DNA from: Streptomyces sp. SAI-127
GTDB lineage: Bacteria > Actinomycetota > Actinomycetes > Streptomycetales > Streptomycetaceae
Direction: 5' to 3'
Assembly (NCBI RefSeq): GCF_029894425.1
Contig: NZ_JARXYJ010000001.1
Location: forward strand, 9,010,501 to 9,074,500
DNA: 64,000 nucleotides
Below are positions 1-8,631 of the stretch, piece after piece (within the stretch, counting starts at the first letter, position 1; each line of letters starts with the position of its first letter). The translations under genes and the position numbers were made by a program. Below the pieces are notes generated by a model, which saw only the letters and a program-made list of their open reading frames with translations, was not told the DNA's origin and did not search any database.

Positions 1-1436
1 TGCGGGCCCGCCTGGTGGTGGCCTTCGGGCTCGTCGCCGCCGTCGCGGCCATCACGACCGGGGCCCTGACCTTCCGCGAGGCGCGCACCGGAGTCCTCCA
101 GCAGAGCCAGGACGCCACCATCAGACAACTGCGGGCCCAGCTCAACCAACATGCCACCGAACTCGCCGTGCCCCCCGAGGAATCGGCGCTGCGGGAGTTC
201 GCGCAGGACGTGGCGGCCACCGAGTCGCAGGGCAGCTGGCGGGTGCTGGTGACCTACGGGGACCTCAGCGGCTCCTCCGCCCCGGGAGACCCCTTCAGCG
301 AGGTGACGCCCGCCCTGCGGAAGGCCGTCGGATCCAGCCGGGCCACCGTCTTCCAGCGCGTGCGCGGCGAGGGGCGCACCTCCCTCGTCGTCGGCATGTC
401 GATCCTCTTCGGCGGCCGGGACACCGCCGCCACGGTCACCGGGGTCCACGTCTTCCTCGTCGTTCCGCAGACCACGGAACAGGCGTACGTCGACGCCCTG
501 GTCACCGCTGTCGAACGGGCCATGGTGGCGGCGCTCGCACTCGCTGTCGTGCTCGCGCTCCTCGCCGCCCGCGGGGTGCTGGTGCCGGTGCGGAAGCTGC
601 GGTTCGCCACCCGCAGGATCGCCGAAGGGCGCCTGGACACCCGGCTCGCGGTCAACGGCTCCGACGAACTCGCCGATCTGTCCCACACGTTCAACGAGAC
701 GGCCGCCGCCCTGGAGACGTCGGTGGCCGAACTGCGCGAGATGGAGGCCCGGGCCCGCCGCTTCGCAGCCGACGTCTCGCACGAACTGCGCACCCCGCTC
801 GCCGCCATGTCCGCCGTCACCGACGTTCTCGACGAGGACGCCGCCCGGCTGGACCCGGACACGGCCACCGCGGTCAGGCTCATCAGCGAGGAGACCGTGA
901 AACTCGCCCGTCTCGTCGACGACTTGATGGAGATCTCCCGGTTCGACGCGGGCGCGGCGGTGCTGCACCTGGACGAGATCGACCTCGCCGAGTCGATCCG
1001 GCGCACCCTCGCCTCCCGAGGCTGGACGGACACGGTGGCAACCGAGCTGCCGCCGCCGCACGCGGTACGCGGACGCGTCGACCCGCGCCGACTCGACGTG
1101 GTCGTCGCCAACCTGGTCGGCAACGCGCTCAAGCACGGCGACCGCCCGGTACAGGTGCGCCTGAGCGGCGGCGACGCAGTGGCCGTCATCGAGGTACGGG
1201 ACAGCGGCCCCGGCATCCCCCCCGACGTCCTGCCCCATGTCTTCGAGCGGTTCTACAAGTCGGACACCGCCCGGATCCGCTCCGAGGGCAGCGGCCTCGG
1301 TCTGTCCATCACCGCCGAGAACGTCCGCATCCACGGCGGCACCGTCCGCGCGGCCAACCACCCGGCGGGCGGGGCCGTCTTCACCGTAGAACTTCCGCTG
1401 TGGCGGGACGAGTCGCCCGAGGAGAACCCGTCATGA
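1..1436 (+). CDS. Two-component sensor histidine kinase (5'-truncated by window edge)
   Basis: Membrane sensor kinase that autophosphorylates on His and passes phosphate to a response regulator presumably encoded upstream of the window. The frame is open to base 3, so the true start lies outside. Counting from the GTG at 15: a hydrophobic segment at about residues 2-20, an extracytoplasmic sensor of roughly 150 residues, a second membrane segment at about 170-192, a HAMP linker, the H-box FAADVSHELRTPL with the phospho-acceptor His near 256, the N-box NLVGNALKHG, and the G boxes DSGPGIP and GSGLGLSI at the C-terminus. All catalytic motifs look intact. Its stop overlaps the lipoprotein start (ATGA), so the two are probably translated together. 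The stimulus is unknown. Confidence 0.93.
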   Translation, partial: RARLVVAFGLVAAVAAITTGALTFREARTGVLQQSQDATIRQLRAQLNQHATELAVPPEESALREFAQDVAATESQGSWRVLVTYGDLSGSSAPGDPFSEVTPALRKAVGSSRATVFQRVRGEGRTSLVVGMSILFGGRDTAATVTGVHVFLVVPQTTEQAYVDALVTAVERAMVAALALAVVLALLAARGVLVPVRKLRFATRRIAEGRLDTRLAVNGSDELADLSHTFNETAAALETSVAELREMEARARRFAADVSHELRTPLAAMSAVTDVLDEDAARLDPDTATAVRLISEETVKLARLVDDLMEISRFDAGAAVLHLDEIDLAESIRRTLASRGWTDTVATELPPPHAVRGRVDPRRLDVVVANLVGNALKHGDRPVQVRLSGGDAVAVIEVRDSGPGIPPDVLPHVFERFYKSDTARIRSEGSGLGLSITAENVRIHGGTVRAANHPAGGAVFTVELPLWRDESPEENPS

Positions 1437-1981
1437 AGGCCCTGCGCGGCGTCCCGCTGCTGACGCTCCTCGCGCTCACCTCCTGCGGGATCCCCGCGAC
1501 CGGAGTGGTGGAGGCCGGCGGTCCCGCGAGCGGGACCCTCCCGATGACGCCGGTCTACTTCGTCGAGAACGGCGCACTCGTCGCGACGCGCCGCACGACC
1601 ACGCGGCCCGGTGACCCCGAAGCGGCGCTACGCCTGCTGATGGCCGGTCCGCTGGCCGGGGAGGGACGCCTGGACGGCCTCTCCTCCGAGGTACCGGGCG
1701 TGCCGACCGCCATGGCACTCCCGCCCGCCACCGACGAGCCCGGGAACCCCGACCCGCCCGCGCCGGACACCCCGACGGTGACGGTGAAGGGGGACGCGAT
1801 GACGATCCGGCTCCCCCCGGGCATGGACAAGTTGAGCGACATCGGGGTACGGCAGATGGTCTGCACGGCCGCCGCCGCCTACCGCCTCACGCGTCCGTCC
1901 GACGCCACGGTCACCGCCGAAGTGACCGACGGCGGCGGGCGGCGGGTCACGGCGTCGGACGAGGGCTGCCCCGACCGGTGA
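1433..1981 (+). CDS. Lipoprotein with GerMN-like domain
   Basis: Predicted secreted lipoprotein of 182 aa. It has a short basic N-terminus, a hydrophobic core and the lipobox LTSC with the lipidated Cys at residue 18. The segment from about residue 35 to 85 (TPVYFVENGALVATRR, then a GDPEAALRLLMAGP stretch) resembles the GerMN domain found in actinobacterial LpqB-type lipoproteins, which work beside sensor kinases. I chose the ATG at 1433 because it overlaps the kinase stop as ATGA and directly precedes the signal peptide. A role in modulating the upstream kinase is inference from this coupling. Its 3' end overlaps the convergent ArsR gene by 35 bp. Confidence 0.82.
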   Translation: MKALRGVPLLTLLALTSCGIPATGVVEAGGPASGTLPMTPVYFVENGALVATRRTTTRPGDPEAALRLLMAGPLAGEGRLDGLSSEVPGVPTAMALPPATDEPGNPDPPAPDTPTVTVKGDAMTIRLPPGMDKLSDIGVRQMVCTAAAAYRLTRPSDATVTAEVTDGGGRRVTASDEGCPDR

Positions 1982-2345
1982 GGAGGCTCCCCGCGCCGGA
2001 CACTTCGGCCGCGGTGGTGTCGGCCTGCTGAAGCTGGCTCAGGAGCTGGTTCTGGCCCGCCAGGAGCTCCGTGAGGATGCGGCGGGCGGCGCGCAGCAGC
2101 TCGGCGACGTCGCCTCCGGCCAGGGCGTAACTCACCGTGGAGCCTTCGCGGATGGAGACGACGATGCCGGAGCGCCGCAGGACGGCCAGCTGCTGGGAGA
2201 GGCTGGAGGGCTCGATGTCGATGTCGGCGAGCAGGTCGCGGACGGGCACGGGCCCGTGCTGCAGCAGCTCCAGGACGCGGATGCGCACCGGGTGGCCGAG
2301 CATGCGGAAGAAGTCCGCCTTGGCCTGGTAGAGGGGGACGTGCAT
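1947..2345 (-). CDS. ArsR/SmtB-family transcriptional regulator
   Basis: Small winged-helix repressor of 132 aa. The N-terminal part (ADFFRMLGHPVRIRVLELL) and the recognition region (EPSSLSQQLAVLRRSGIV, then REGSTVSYAL) are typical of the ArsR fold. There are no cysteines and no obvious His cluster, so it does not look like a classical thiol metal sensor; the inducer is unknown. The start is the ATG at 2345, just before the conserved VPLYQAKADFFRM stretch. The C-terminus is a helical, Gln-rich tail. An imperfect palindrome at 2439-2468 upstream may be its operator. The gene ends convergently inside the lipoprotein gene. Confidence 0.9.
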   Translation of the reverse strand: MHVPLYQAKADFFRMLGHPVRIRVLELLQHGPVPVRDLLADIDIEPSSLSQQLAVLRRSGIVVSIREGSTVSYALAGGDVAELLRAARRILTELLAGQNQLLSQLQQADTTAAEVSGAGSLLTGRGSPRPTP

Positions 2346-2438
2346 GGGCGCTCGCTCGCTCCCTGCCGGACGGTACGGGGTGTCGGTGTCAATCCTTCTG
2401 GTCGGGGACGCCGAGCGGCCACGGTTTCGACTCATGTG

Positions 2439-2468
2439 GATGTGGCGACTTGAAGAAGTCTTCACATC
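2439..2468. promoter_or_regulatory. Imperfect 30-bp palindrome, candidate ArsR operator
   Basis: Outer arms GATGTG/CACATC and inner arms GACTT/AAGTC are separated by a two-base mismatch and surround a central GAAG. The dyad lies in the 155-bp gap upstream of the ArsR gene and 33 bp beyond the stop of the Roadblock gene. ArsR proteins commonly autoregulate through imperfect dyads, so an operator role is plausible. A weak transcript terminator for the Roadblock gene is the alternative. Confidence 0.35.
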
Positions 2469-2500
2469 GTGGGCGCGCGGCGTCCCTGACCGAGAGCGCG

Positions 2501-2875
2501 CTAGATCTCCAACTGCTCCTCCACGCGCTTGAGTTGGTGCCGGGCCATCGCCAGGTTCGAGCGGGCCTTGTCGAGGACCAGATAGAGGAACAGGCCGTTG
2601 CCGTTGCGGCCGGTGACCAGGCGGATGAGGTGGTACTGGTTCTCGAGCGTGATCAGGATGTCCTCGATGTTGCTCTTGAGCCCCAGCTGCTCCATGGTCC
2701 GGACCTTGGCCCGGATGACGTCGGTGTTGCCTGCCGCCGCGACCGTCATGTCCAGGTCCTTGCCGCCGCCGAGGGTGCCCAGCGCCATTCCGCTGGTGTA
2801 GTCGACCACCGCGGCCGCCATCGCCCCTTCCGTCCCGGCCGTCATCTCCTTCAGTGACACTTCCACACTCGCCAC
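2501..2875 (-). CDS. Roadblock/LC7-like protein
   Basis: A 124-aa protein whose alternating beta/helix pattern resembles the Roadblock/LC7 fold (MAAAVVDYTSGMALGTLG early, then LENQYHLIRLVTGRNGNGL). In Streptomyces, Roadblock proteins usually sit in conservons with a sensor ATPase, a DUF742 protein and a small GTPase, where they regulate the GTPase. None of those partners is adjacent, so this looks like a stand-alone copy. I chose the GTG at 2875 because AGGGAGG lies just upstream at good spacing; the longer frame upstream has no conserved character. The C-terminal helix is charged. The function is unknown. Confidence 0.72.
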   Translation of the reverse strand: MASVEVSLKEMTAGTEGAMAAAVVDYTSGMALGTLGGGKDLDMTVAAAGNTDVIRAKVRTMEQLGLKSNIEDILITLENQYHLIRLVTGRNGNGLFLYLVLDKARSNLAMARHQLKRVEEQLEI

Positions 2876-3142
2876 GGTGCCTCCCTTTGTGCCTGCGGAT
2901 CGCGGCGGGCCCGTGGGTCGGGTCCGTCCGCCGGATGCCGGGACCGTATGCGCACGGCGGCGGCAGGGCGCGGCGTCTTCGGGACTGTCCCTCGTTGACT
3001 GAACGCCATGCCGAAGAGACAGTCCCATGGGCCACAACTGGCCTTCAGCGGACGGAAGATGACGCCGGAACCGGACTCCGGGGCTCCGGTCGAAGGGCCT
3101 GGGCGACACGGGGACTCCTCATACGTCACCGGCCGCGCCGCC

Positions 3143-4900
3143 TTATCGCGTGCGCGCCGCCAGAAGCGTGACGTCGTCCTCCGAGTTGGCCGGGGCCAGC
3201 CGGTCGAGGACGGTGTTCAGGATGTCCGGCAGCGCGTTCCCGGCGGCGACGGGTGCGTGGGTGAGGGTGGCGAGGCCCGTGTCGATGTCCTCGCCGCGCC
3301 GCTCCACGAGCCCGTCGGTGTAGGCCAGCAGCAGGGTGCCCGGCGGCAGCGGGCAGTGCCGGCTCTCGTGTCCGCCGAAGCCCGTGCCGAGGGGAGGGCC
3401 GACGGGGAGGTCCGCGAGTTCGGGGGCCGTGCCCGGCCTCACCAGCAGGGGCGGGACATGGCCGGCGGTGGCCAGGACGGCGAGTTCGGCGCCCGGGTCC
3501 AGGAGGACCAGCACACACGTGGCGACGCGGTCCAGGTCGAGCGCGTGGGCGGTACGGTCCGCCTCGGTGAGCAGCCGGTCGGGAGGGAGCCCCTGCAGGG
3601 CCAGCGCCCGGAGCAGGGAGCGGTACTCGCTCATGGCCGCGGCGGCCCGCACCCCGTGGCCCATGACGTCCCCGACCACGAGCAGGGTGCGCCCGGCGGG
3701 CAGCGCGACGGCGTCGAACCAGTCGCCGCCGACCTCGGCACCCCGCCCGGCGGGCAGATAGCGGCTGGCGATCTCCACGCCCGGACCCGGTATGTGCGGG
3801 GTGGCCAGGAAGGCGCGCTGCATCTCCAGCGCGGTCTCGTGCTCGTGGGTGTAGCGCAGGGCGTGGCCGATGCCCGTCGCGGCCCGCGCGGTCAGCAGTT
3901 CCAGAAGCTCGGCGTCGTCCGGCGTGAACTCGGGGGAGTCCGCCCTGCGGCCGACGATGACGGCGCCGACGGGTTCGCCGGCGACCATGAGCGGCAGGTA
4001 GGCCACGGAGTGCAGCTCCAGGGCCCGGTAGCGCTCCAGCCGACGCCGCGTCGGGGCGAGCAGACGCACGGTGTCGTCGTCGGGCCGGTTGAGCACCACG
4101 GGTCTGTGTCCGGTCAGCACCTGGGACATCGACGAACTGGCCTGGTGGAAGATCACCTCACCGCTTCTGGTCACAGGGTTGAAGGGCTCGGGCGTGCCGG
4201 GCGCGGCGGCCACCGCCATGCGCCGCAGCCGCACCGGGACGGGGGTGGCCGGGGCCCGGCGGGTGCCCTCGGGGTCGAGCACGTCCACGGCGGCGTAGTC
4301 GGCGAACCGCGGGACCAGCAGGTCGGTCAGCGCCCGGCAGGCCTCGGCCGCGTCGAGCGTGCGGCCGACCCGGGCGGCGGTCTCCTCCAGCAGTTCGAGT
4401 CGCTCCTGGGCACGCGTGAGTGACTCGCGCTGCCGGATGCCGTCGGTGATCTCCATGACCATGGCGGCGACACCGAGGATCTCGCCGTCCTCACCCTCGA
4501 GCCGGTGGAAGGCGCCGAGCCACCAGCGCGGTACGTCCACCGTGTCGTCGGGCGGCCGGCCGTCGAAGACGACCGTCTGCGGCCGTCCGGTACGGAGTAC
4601 CTCGCGGGCCACCTCCGCAGAGGGCCCGGAGCCGGGGATCACCTCCGGCATGGGACGGCCGAGGTGCTCCTCGACGGGCAGCCCGTTGAGCCGGGCCAGG
4701 GTGTCGTTGAGGTACAGATAGCGCAGGTCCGCGTCCAGGACCGCGACGGCCGCCGGTGTCCCGTCCAGGAACCGGCGGGCCGTCCACAGTTCGTCCAGCA
4801 CCTGCCCCGTCCCCGCAACCCGGACCGCCTCCGACAGCTCCCGCAAGGTCTCCGACGGGAGGAAGGGGGCGGAGGGCGCGGACAGACGGGGATGGGTCAT
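3143..4900 (-). CDS. PAS-GAF-SpoIIE (PP2C-type) Ser/Thr phosphatase
   Basis: Cytosolic regulatory phosphatase of 585 aa. An N-terminal PAS region at about residues 40-145 includes AAVAVLDADLRYLYLND. A GAF domain follows at about 165-330. A C-terminal SpoIIE/PP2C domain starts near 360 with VGGDWFDAV, VVGDVMGHG and LLLAYTDGLVERR, which carry the metal-binding aspartates. Such proteins dephosphorylate anti-anti-sigma factors in partner-switching cascades controlled by redox, ligand or stress sensing. There is no HATPase anti-sigma kinase domain in this copy and no partner gene next to it. The start is the ATG at 4900 with AGGA upstream. Confidence 0.92.
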   Translation of the reverse strand: MTHPRLSAPSAPFLPSETLRELSEAVRVAGTGQVLDELWTARRFLDGTPAAVAVLDADLRYLYLNDTLARLNGLPVEEHLGRPMPEVIPGSGPSAEVAREVLRTGRPQTVVFDGRPPDDTVDVPRWWLGAFHRLEGEDGEILGVAAMVMEITDGIRQRESLTRAQERLELLEETAARVGRTLDAAEACRALTDLLVPRFADYAAVDVLDPEGTRRAPATPVPVRLRRMAVAAAPGTPEPFNPVTRSGEVIFHQASSSMSQVLTGHRPVVLNRPDDDTVRLLAPTRRRLERYRALELHSVAYLPLMVAGEPVGAVIVGRRADSPEFTPDDAELLELLTARAATGIGHALRYTHEHETALEMQRAFLATPHIPGPGVEIASRYLPAGRGAEVGGDWFDAVALPAGRTLLVVGDVMGHGVRAAAAMSEYRSLLRALALQGLPPDRLLTEADRTAHALDLDRVATCVLVLLDPGAELAVLATAGHVPPLLVRPGTAPELADLPVGPPLGTGFGGHESRHCPLPPGTLLLAYTDGLVERRGEDIDTGLATLTHAPVAAGNALPDILNTVLDRLAPANSEDDVTLLAARTR

Positions 4901-4991
4901 CTGGGGTGATTCCTCGAGAGGCCGGAGTCCGATTCGTCATACTTACGGCGTATTGGACCATATTTGCGGTTTCGAGGCTGTGAGCTGGGTC

Positions 4992-5279
4992 TCATCCGCC
5001 GTTCACGAGCTTCTCGAAGAAGAACTCGTGCTTGAGGAACGACGTCTCGTGCTCGGTCCCCGGATACGGCGGGACGAGCTGCGCGGCCTGGAAGAGCCGC
5101 CAGCCGTCCTGCAGAGCGGCGACGCCCGTCTCGTACGGCGGCTCGTCGCTGTCCCCGGTCGTAGGGCGCGTGGCCCCCGTGCCGTCGTAGCGGGCCCAGC
5201 CGAGGACCCGCGAGTCGAGCGCGGAGGTGTCCAGGTACAGGACGAGGACCTGCTGGCGCAGGGTGTTCGAGAGGGTCAC
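4992..5279 (-). CDS. Small hypothetical protein coupled to the dioxygenase
   Basis: A 95-aa protein with no motif I recognise. It begins at a GTG that overlaps the stop of the upstream PhyH gene as GTGA, so translation is probably coupled and the two likely form an operon. The sequence has a beta-like segment (QQVLVLYLDTSALDSRVLGW), a polar middle and an aromatic C-terminus (HETSFLKHEFFFEKL). There is no signal peptide, membrane segment or Cys pair. The longer upstream reading frame overlaps the dioxygenase gene and was rejected. It could be an accessory or stability factor for the oxygenase, but that is inference from position only. Confidence 0.6.
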   Translation of the reverse strand: MTLSNTLRQQVLVLYLDTSALDSRVLGWARYDGTGATRPTTGDSDEPPYETGVAALQDGWRLFQAAQLVPPYPGTEHETSFLKHEFFFEKLVNGG

Positions 5280-6097
5280 GCCTTGCTCCTCTGTGCGGCG
5301 GGCCGGTTGGTGATGCGGGTGGCCCAGTACTCGATGTCGAATGCGGGATCGCCGGACAGGGCACGCCACAACCTGACCCGGTTGAGGATCTCCAGCCGGC
5401 CGGTGGCCTGCTCGTACCAGGGGAAACCGCGCCCCAGTTCCTCCCGGACGGCAGGCGCGTCCAAGTCCGCCGTGTCCCACAGCCGCACCTGGGGCACGGT
5501 CGGGTTGAAGCGGATCTTGTACATGTGCCGGACGGTGTCGCTGTCGTTGCGCCGTCCGCCGTGCCAGATGCCGTGGTGCAGCAGTACGACCGTGCCGGCC
5601 GGGCAGGTCAGCCGGGTCTGGCCGCGCAGGTTCTGGTAGCGGCCGGTGTCGGACTCGTTGGTGCGGCGCAGATGGCTGCCGGGGACGATGAGCGTGCCGC
5701 CCATCTCCGCGGTGACCTCCTGCGGGTAGTACATGAGCTGGACGTCGAAGGCGTCGGACCGCAGATCGATGACGGCGTCGGCGTGCAGCGGCTGGGCACT
5801 GCCCTCGCGCGGCTCACGGGTGTGCACGAAGTGGTGGTCGACGGTCGGATCCGGGCCCACCAGACTCTCCAACGCCCCCGCGACGGCGGGCAGTTCGACG
5901 AGCCGGCGGGCGAAGGAGCCGTCCGGGAACGCCTTCGGTACGGGAGTCCCGTACGGCACGGAGGGCAACCCCGCGGCGAAGACACCGAGCGCCTCCTCGT
6001 TCATCTCCCGGGGCACGATGCCGTCCAGGCGCAGGAAACCGTGGGCCACGAACCGCGCCACCCGGGCGGAGCTCAGCAGCTGTCGTGTGGTTGGCAT
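5276..6097 (-). CDS. Phytanoyl-CoA dioxygenase (PhyH) family protein
   Basis: Probable Fe(II)/2-oxoglutarate-dependent oxygenase of 273 aa. The facial-triad pieces are visible: H-x-D in QPLHADAVIDL and the distal His in VVLLHHGIWHGG. An Arg for the 2-oxoglutarate carboxylate follows (VRHMYKIRF region). The double-stranded beta-helix core is complete and the length is normal. The substrate cannot be read from the sequence. I chose the ATG at 6097 because the longer frame runs into the divergent AraC gene. The AraC gene starts 71 bp away on the other strand, so it probably controls this gene. The gene downstream overlaps by 4 bp. Confidence 0.85.
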   Translation of the reverse strand: MPTTRQLLSSARVARFVAHGFLRLDGIVPREMNEEALGVFAAGLPSVPYGTPVPKAFPDGSFARRLVELPAVAGALESLVGPDPTVDHHFVHTREPREGSAQPLHADAVIDLRSDAFDVQLMYYPQEVTAEMGGTLIVPGSHLRRTNESDTGRYQNLRGQTRLTCPAGTVVLLHHGIWHGGRRNDSDTVRHMYKIRFNPTVPQVRLWDTADLDAPAVREELGRGFPWYEQATGRLEILNRVRLWRALSGDPAFDIEYWATRITNRPAAQRSKA

Positions 6098-6167
6098 ACG
6101 GCAACCGTAGGAACAGTCACCCGGGAAGTAGTGGGCTGTAATCGGCGACCACTGGTAATTTTCCACC

Positions 6168-7043
6168 ATGACCCAGCACGTCGACCTCACCCTCGACCTG
6201 CCGCCCCACGTGGAGAACGCCGGCGTCGGCGTGCACGGCTCCGCGGGCCCGCACGACGTGTTCCGGCTTCCACGGCTGTGGCAGCTCCATCTTTACGGCT
6301 ACTCCGGCACCCTCGAGCTGGGCGGCTCCCGGCACCCGATCCGCCCGGGGCACGTGAGCCTCGTCCCGCCCGACACCGAGGTGCACTTCCACTACGACAC
6401 CACGCGCTGCGAGCACCTGTACGCGCACTTCCGGCTGCCGGGCGACGGCGAGCGGCGCCGGGTCCCGGTGATGCAGGACGCCGGTGCGGACGCGGCGGTG
6501 CTGACCGGGCTGCTGCGGCAGACGGTCGCCGCGAGTGCGCAGTCCTCGGCCCGGGCCTCAGCCGAACTGTGGACGGTGCTGTGGCGCACGACCGGCCTGA
6601 CCGCCGCCGACGAGAACCGTCCCGGCTCCCGGCATCCGGCCCTGCGGACGGCCGTCGCCCACATCGAGGAGCATCTGGCCGGGCCTCTGAGCGTCCCCGG
6701 CATCGCCCGCGCCGCCGGGGTCTCGCACACCCATCTGACCCGGCTGTTCCGCGAGGACACCGGATACACGGTCGTCGGCTACATCCGGCGCCGTCGCACG
6801 GAACGCGCCCGGCACCTGCTCATCGCCTCCACGCTGGCCATCCCGGCGATCGCGGCGACCGTCGGCATCCCCGACCTGCAGGCCTTCAACAAGGCCTGCC
6901 GCAAGGAGCTGGGCGCGTCGCCGCGGGCCGTACGGGAGGGGCTCGGACAGAGCGTGACTCAGGCCGGAGTCGGCGCCGGGGCCGCACGCCGGGCGCCCCA
7001 GCGCCGGGTCCGGTATCTGCCGACCGCGGCGCAGACGACGTAG
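6168..7043 (+). CDS. AraC-family transcriptional regulator
   Basis: A 291-aa regulator with an N-terminal cupin-like sensing domain (HPIRPGHVSLVPPDTEVHFH) and a C-terminal pair of helix-turn-helix motifs from about residue 180 (SVPGIARAAGVSHTHLTRLF and AIAATVGIPDLQAFNKACRK). It is divergent from the PhyH gene, with only a short shared intergenic region, the usual arrangement for an AraC activator and its target. The effector is unknown, perhaps a small metabolite bound by the cupin. The last 85 bp overlap the convergent znuB gene, and the Ala/Arg-rich tail may be dispensable. Confidence 0.9.
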   Translation: MTQHVDLTLDLPPHVENAGVGVHGSAGPHDVFRLPRLWQLHLYGYSGTLELGGSRHPIRPGHVSLVPPDTEVHFHYDTTRCEHLYAHFRLPGDGERRRVPVMQDAGADAAVLTGLLRQTVAASAQSSARASAELWTVLWRTTGLTAADENRPGSRHPALRTAVAHIEEHLAGPLSVPGIARAAGVSHTHLTRLFREDTGYTVVGYIRRRRTERARHLLIASTLAIPAIAATVGIPDLQAFNKACRKELGASPRAVREGLGQSVTQAGVGAGAARRAPQRRVRYLPTAAQTT

Positions 7044-7834
7044 AGGATGAACGAGATCGTCGTGACGTACGGGCTGATCGGGATGCTGCTGCCCAGGGCC
7101 AGCAGGATGCCGCCCTCGATCGACGCCATGGCGAAGACCACGCTGAGCAGGGGGAGCAGGACCGGTGACGCGGTGACGCGGGCGGCGGCCGCGGCCGGGG
7201 TGATCAGCAGGGAGAGCACCAGCAGCGCGCCCACGACCTGCACGGACAGGGCGACCGCCAGGCCGAGCACGATCATGAAGGCGAAGGAGAGCCCGCGCAC
7301 CGGGACTCCGCGGGCCTCGGCCACGTCGGGGTCGGCGCTGGCGAAGGTGAGCGGGCGCCACATCACCGCGAGGGCGATCAGGACCACCGCGGAGGTGACG
7401 AGGAGCCAGGTCGTCTGCGGGGTGTCCACGGCGACGATCTGTCCGGTGAGCAGGCCGAACTTGTTCGCCGCCCGCCCCTTGTAGAGGGCGAGGAAGAGCA
7501 CCCCGAGGCCCAGTCCGAACGGCATCAGTATGCCGATCACCGAGTTGCGGTCACGCGCGCGCGTGCCGAGCAGGCCGATCGCGCCGGCCGCCAGGAGGGA
7601 GCCGGTGATCGAGCCCGCCACGATGTTCATGCCCAGCAGCAGGGCTCCGGAGGCGCCGGCGAAGGACAGTTCGCTGATGCCGTGCACCGCGAAGGGCAGG
7701 TCGCGCATCGCGACGAACACCCCGGCCAGGCCGCCGACCAGGCCGAGGGCCGCGCCGGCGATGAGCGAGTTGCGGACCAGGACGAGGAGTTCGCCGTAGT
7801 TCTCGAAGTCGAACATCTGGTGCCAGACGCTCAC
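6959..7834 (-). CDS. znuB: Zinc ABC transporter permease ZnuB
   Basis: Integral membrane permease of 291 aa of the metal ABC-3 family (ZnuB/MntB type), which carries Zn(II) or related divalent cations across the membrane. Eight or nine hydrophobic segments can be counted, for example LIAGAALGLVGGLAGVFVA and the conserved AVHGISELSFAGASGAL loop. It is the third gene of an znuA-znuC-znuB operon with 4-bp overlaps throughout. Streptomyces often places zur directly after znuB; here the neighbour is an unrelated AraC gene on the opposite strand. The C-terminus is basic and Ala/Pro-rich. Confidence 0.92.
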   Translation of the reverse strand: MSVWHQMFDFENYGELLVLVRNSLIAGAALGLVGGLAGVFVAMRDLPFAVHGISELSFAGASGALLLGMNIVAGSITGSLLAAGAIGLLGTRARDRNSVIGILMPFGLGLGVLFLALYKGRAANKFGLLTGQIVAVDTPQTTWLLVTSAVVLIALAVMWRPLTFASADPDVAEARGVPVRGLSFAFMIVLGLAVALSVQVVGALLVLSLLITPAAAAARVTASPVLLPLLSVVFAMASIEGGILLALGSSIPISPYVTTISFILYVVCAAVGRYRTRRWGARRAAPAPTPA

Positions 7835-8631
7835 TGGTGGACCTCCTCCGGCACGTGGTGCGCATGGTCGTCGAGGGCGCCGACCACCACGACCCGGCCG
7901 TGCACACGGACGACGTCGACCCGGGTGCCGTACAGCCGGGACAGGGACGCCGAGGTGAGGACCTCGTCGGGGGTGCCGACGCGGTGGCCGCCCGGCGCCA
8001 GGTACAGCACCCGGTCCACCAGACCGAGCACCGGGTTGATCTCGTGGGTCACGAACACCACCGCCGTGCCGTGGGAACGGCGGCGGGCGTCCACCAACTC
8101 AGTGACGGCGCGCTGGTGGTGGAGGTCCAGGGAGAGCAACGGCTCGTCGCACAGCAGGATGCGGGGATCGGTCGCGAGGGCCTGTCCGATGCGGACACGT
8201 TGACGCTCGCCGCCGGACAGCAGGCCGAGCGGGACGTCGGCGTACGCCGAGGCACCCACCGAGGCGAGGATCTCCTCAACGCGCCTGCGCACGGCCGCTG
8301 TTCGCAGGCGCGGTCCGAAGCGGTGGCCGTCGATGCCGAAGCGCACGAGGTCACGGGCGCGAAGCATCGCCTGCGCGGACAGGGCCGCCTGCTGGGGGAC
8401 GTAACCGATGTGCCGGGCGGCCTCGCGGGGAGAGCGGCCCAGGACCGTCAACTCCCCTGCGGACAGCGGCTGCCGGCCGAGCAGGGCCCGGACGAAGCTG
8501 GTCTTGCCCGCTCCGTTCGGGCCCAGCACGGCGAGGAACTCCCCTGGGTGCACGTCGAGTGCGAGGTCGCTCCAGACCGTGCGCGGACCGTAGGAGAGAG
8601 TGGCCCCGCGCAGGCTGATGACCGCGCTCAC
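7831..8631 (-). CDS. znuC: Zinc ABC transporter ATPase ZnuC
   Basis: A 266-aa ABC ATPase that energises ZnuB. Walker A is GPNGAGKTS, the signature is LSGGERQRV, Walker B is ILLCDEP, and the switch His is in VVFVTHEINP. The His-rich C-terminal end (DDHAHHVPEEVHQ) is reminiscent of metal-loaded ZnuC/ZnuB tails and may sense or hold zinc. The ATG overlaps the znuA stop and its own stop overlaps the znuB start, so the three proteins are made together. Mn or Fe uptake by the same family is the alternative, but the Zur-like boxes upstream favour zinc. Confidence 0.93.
   Translation of the reverse strand: MSAVISLRGATLSYGPRTVWSDLALDVHPGEFLAVLGPNGAGKTSFVRALLGRQPLSAGELTVLGRSPREAARHIGYVPQQAALSAQAMLRARDLVRFGIDGHRFGPRLRTAAVRRRVEEILASVGASAYADVPLGLLSGGERQRVRIGQALATDPRILLCDEPLLSLDLHHQRAVTELVDARRRSHGTAVVFVTHEINPVLGLVDRVLYLAPGGHRVGTPDEVLTSASLSRLYGTRVDVVRVHGRVVVVGALDDHAHHVPEEVHQ

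Noticed and set aside
3008..4423. A 471-codon plus-strand frame opposite the SpoIIE phosphatase
   Set aside because: Gly/Arg/Gln-rich shadow; the minus-strand frame has clear PAS, GAF and PP2C motifs.
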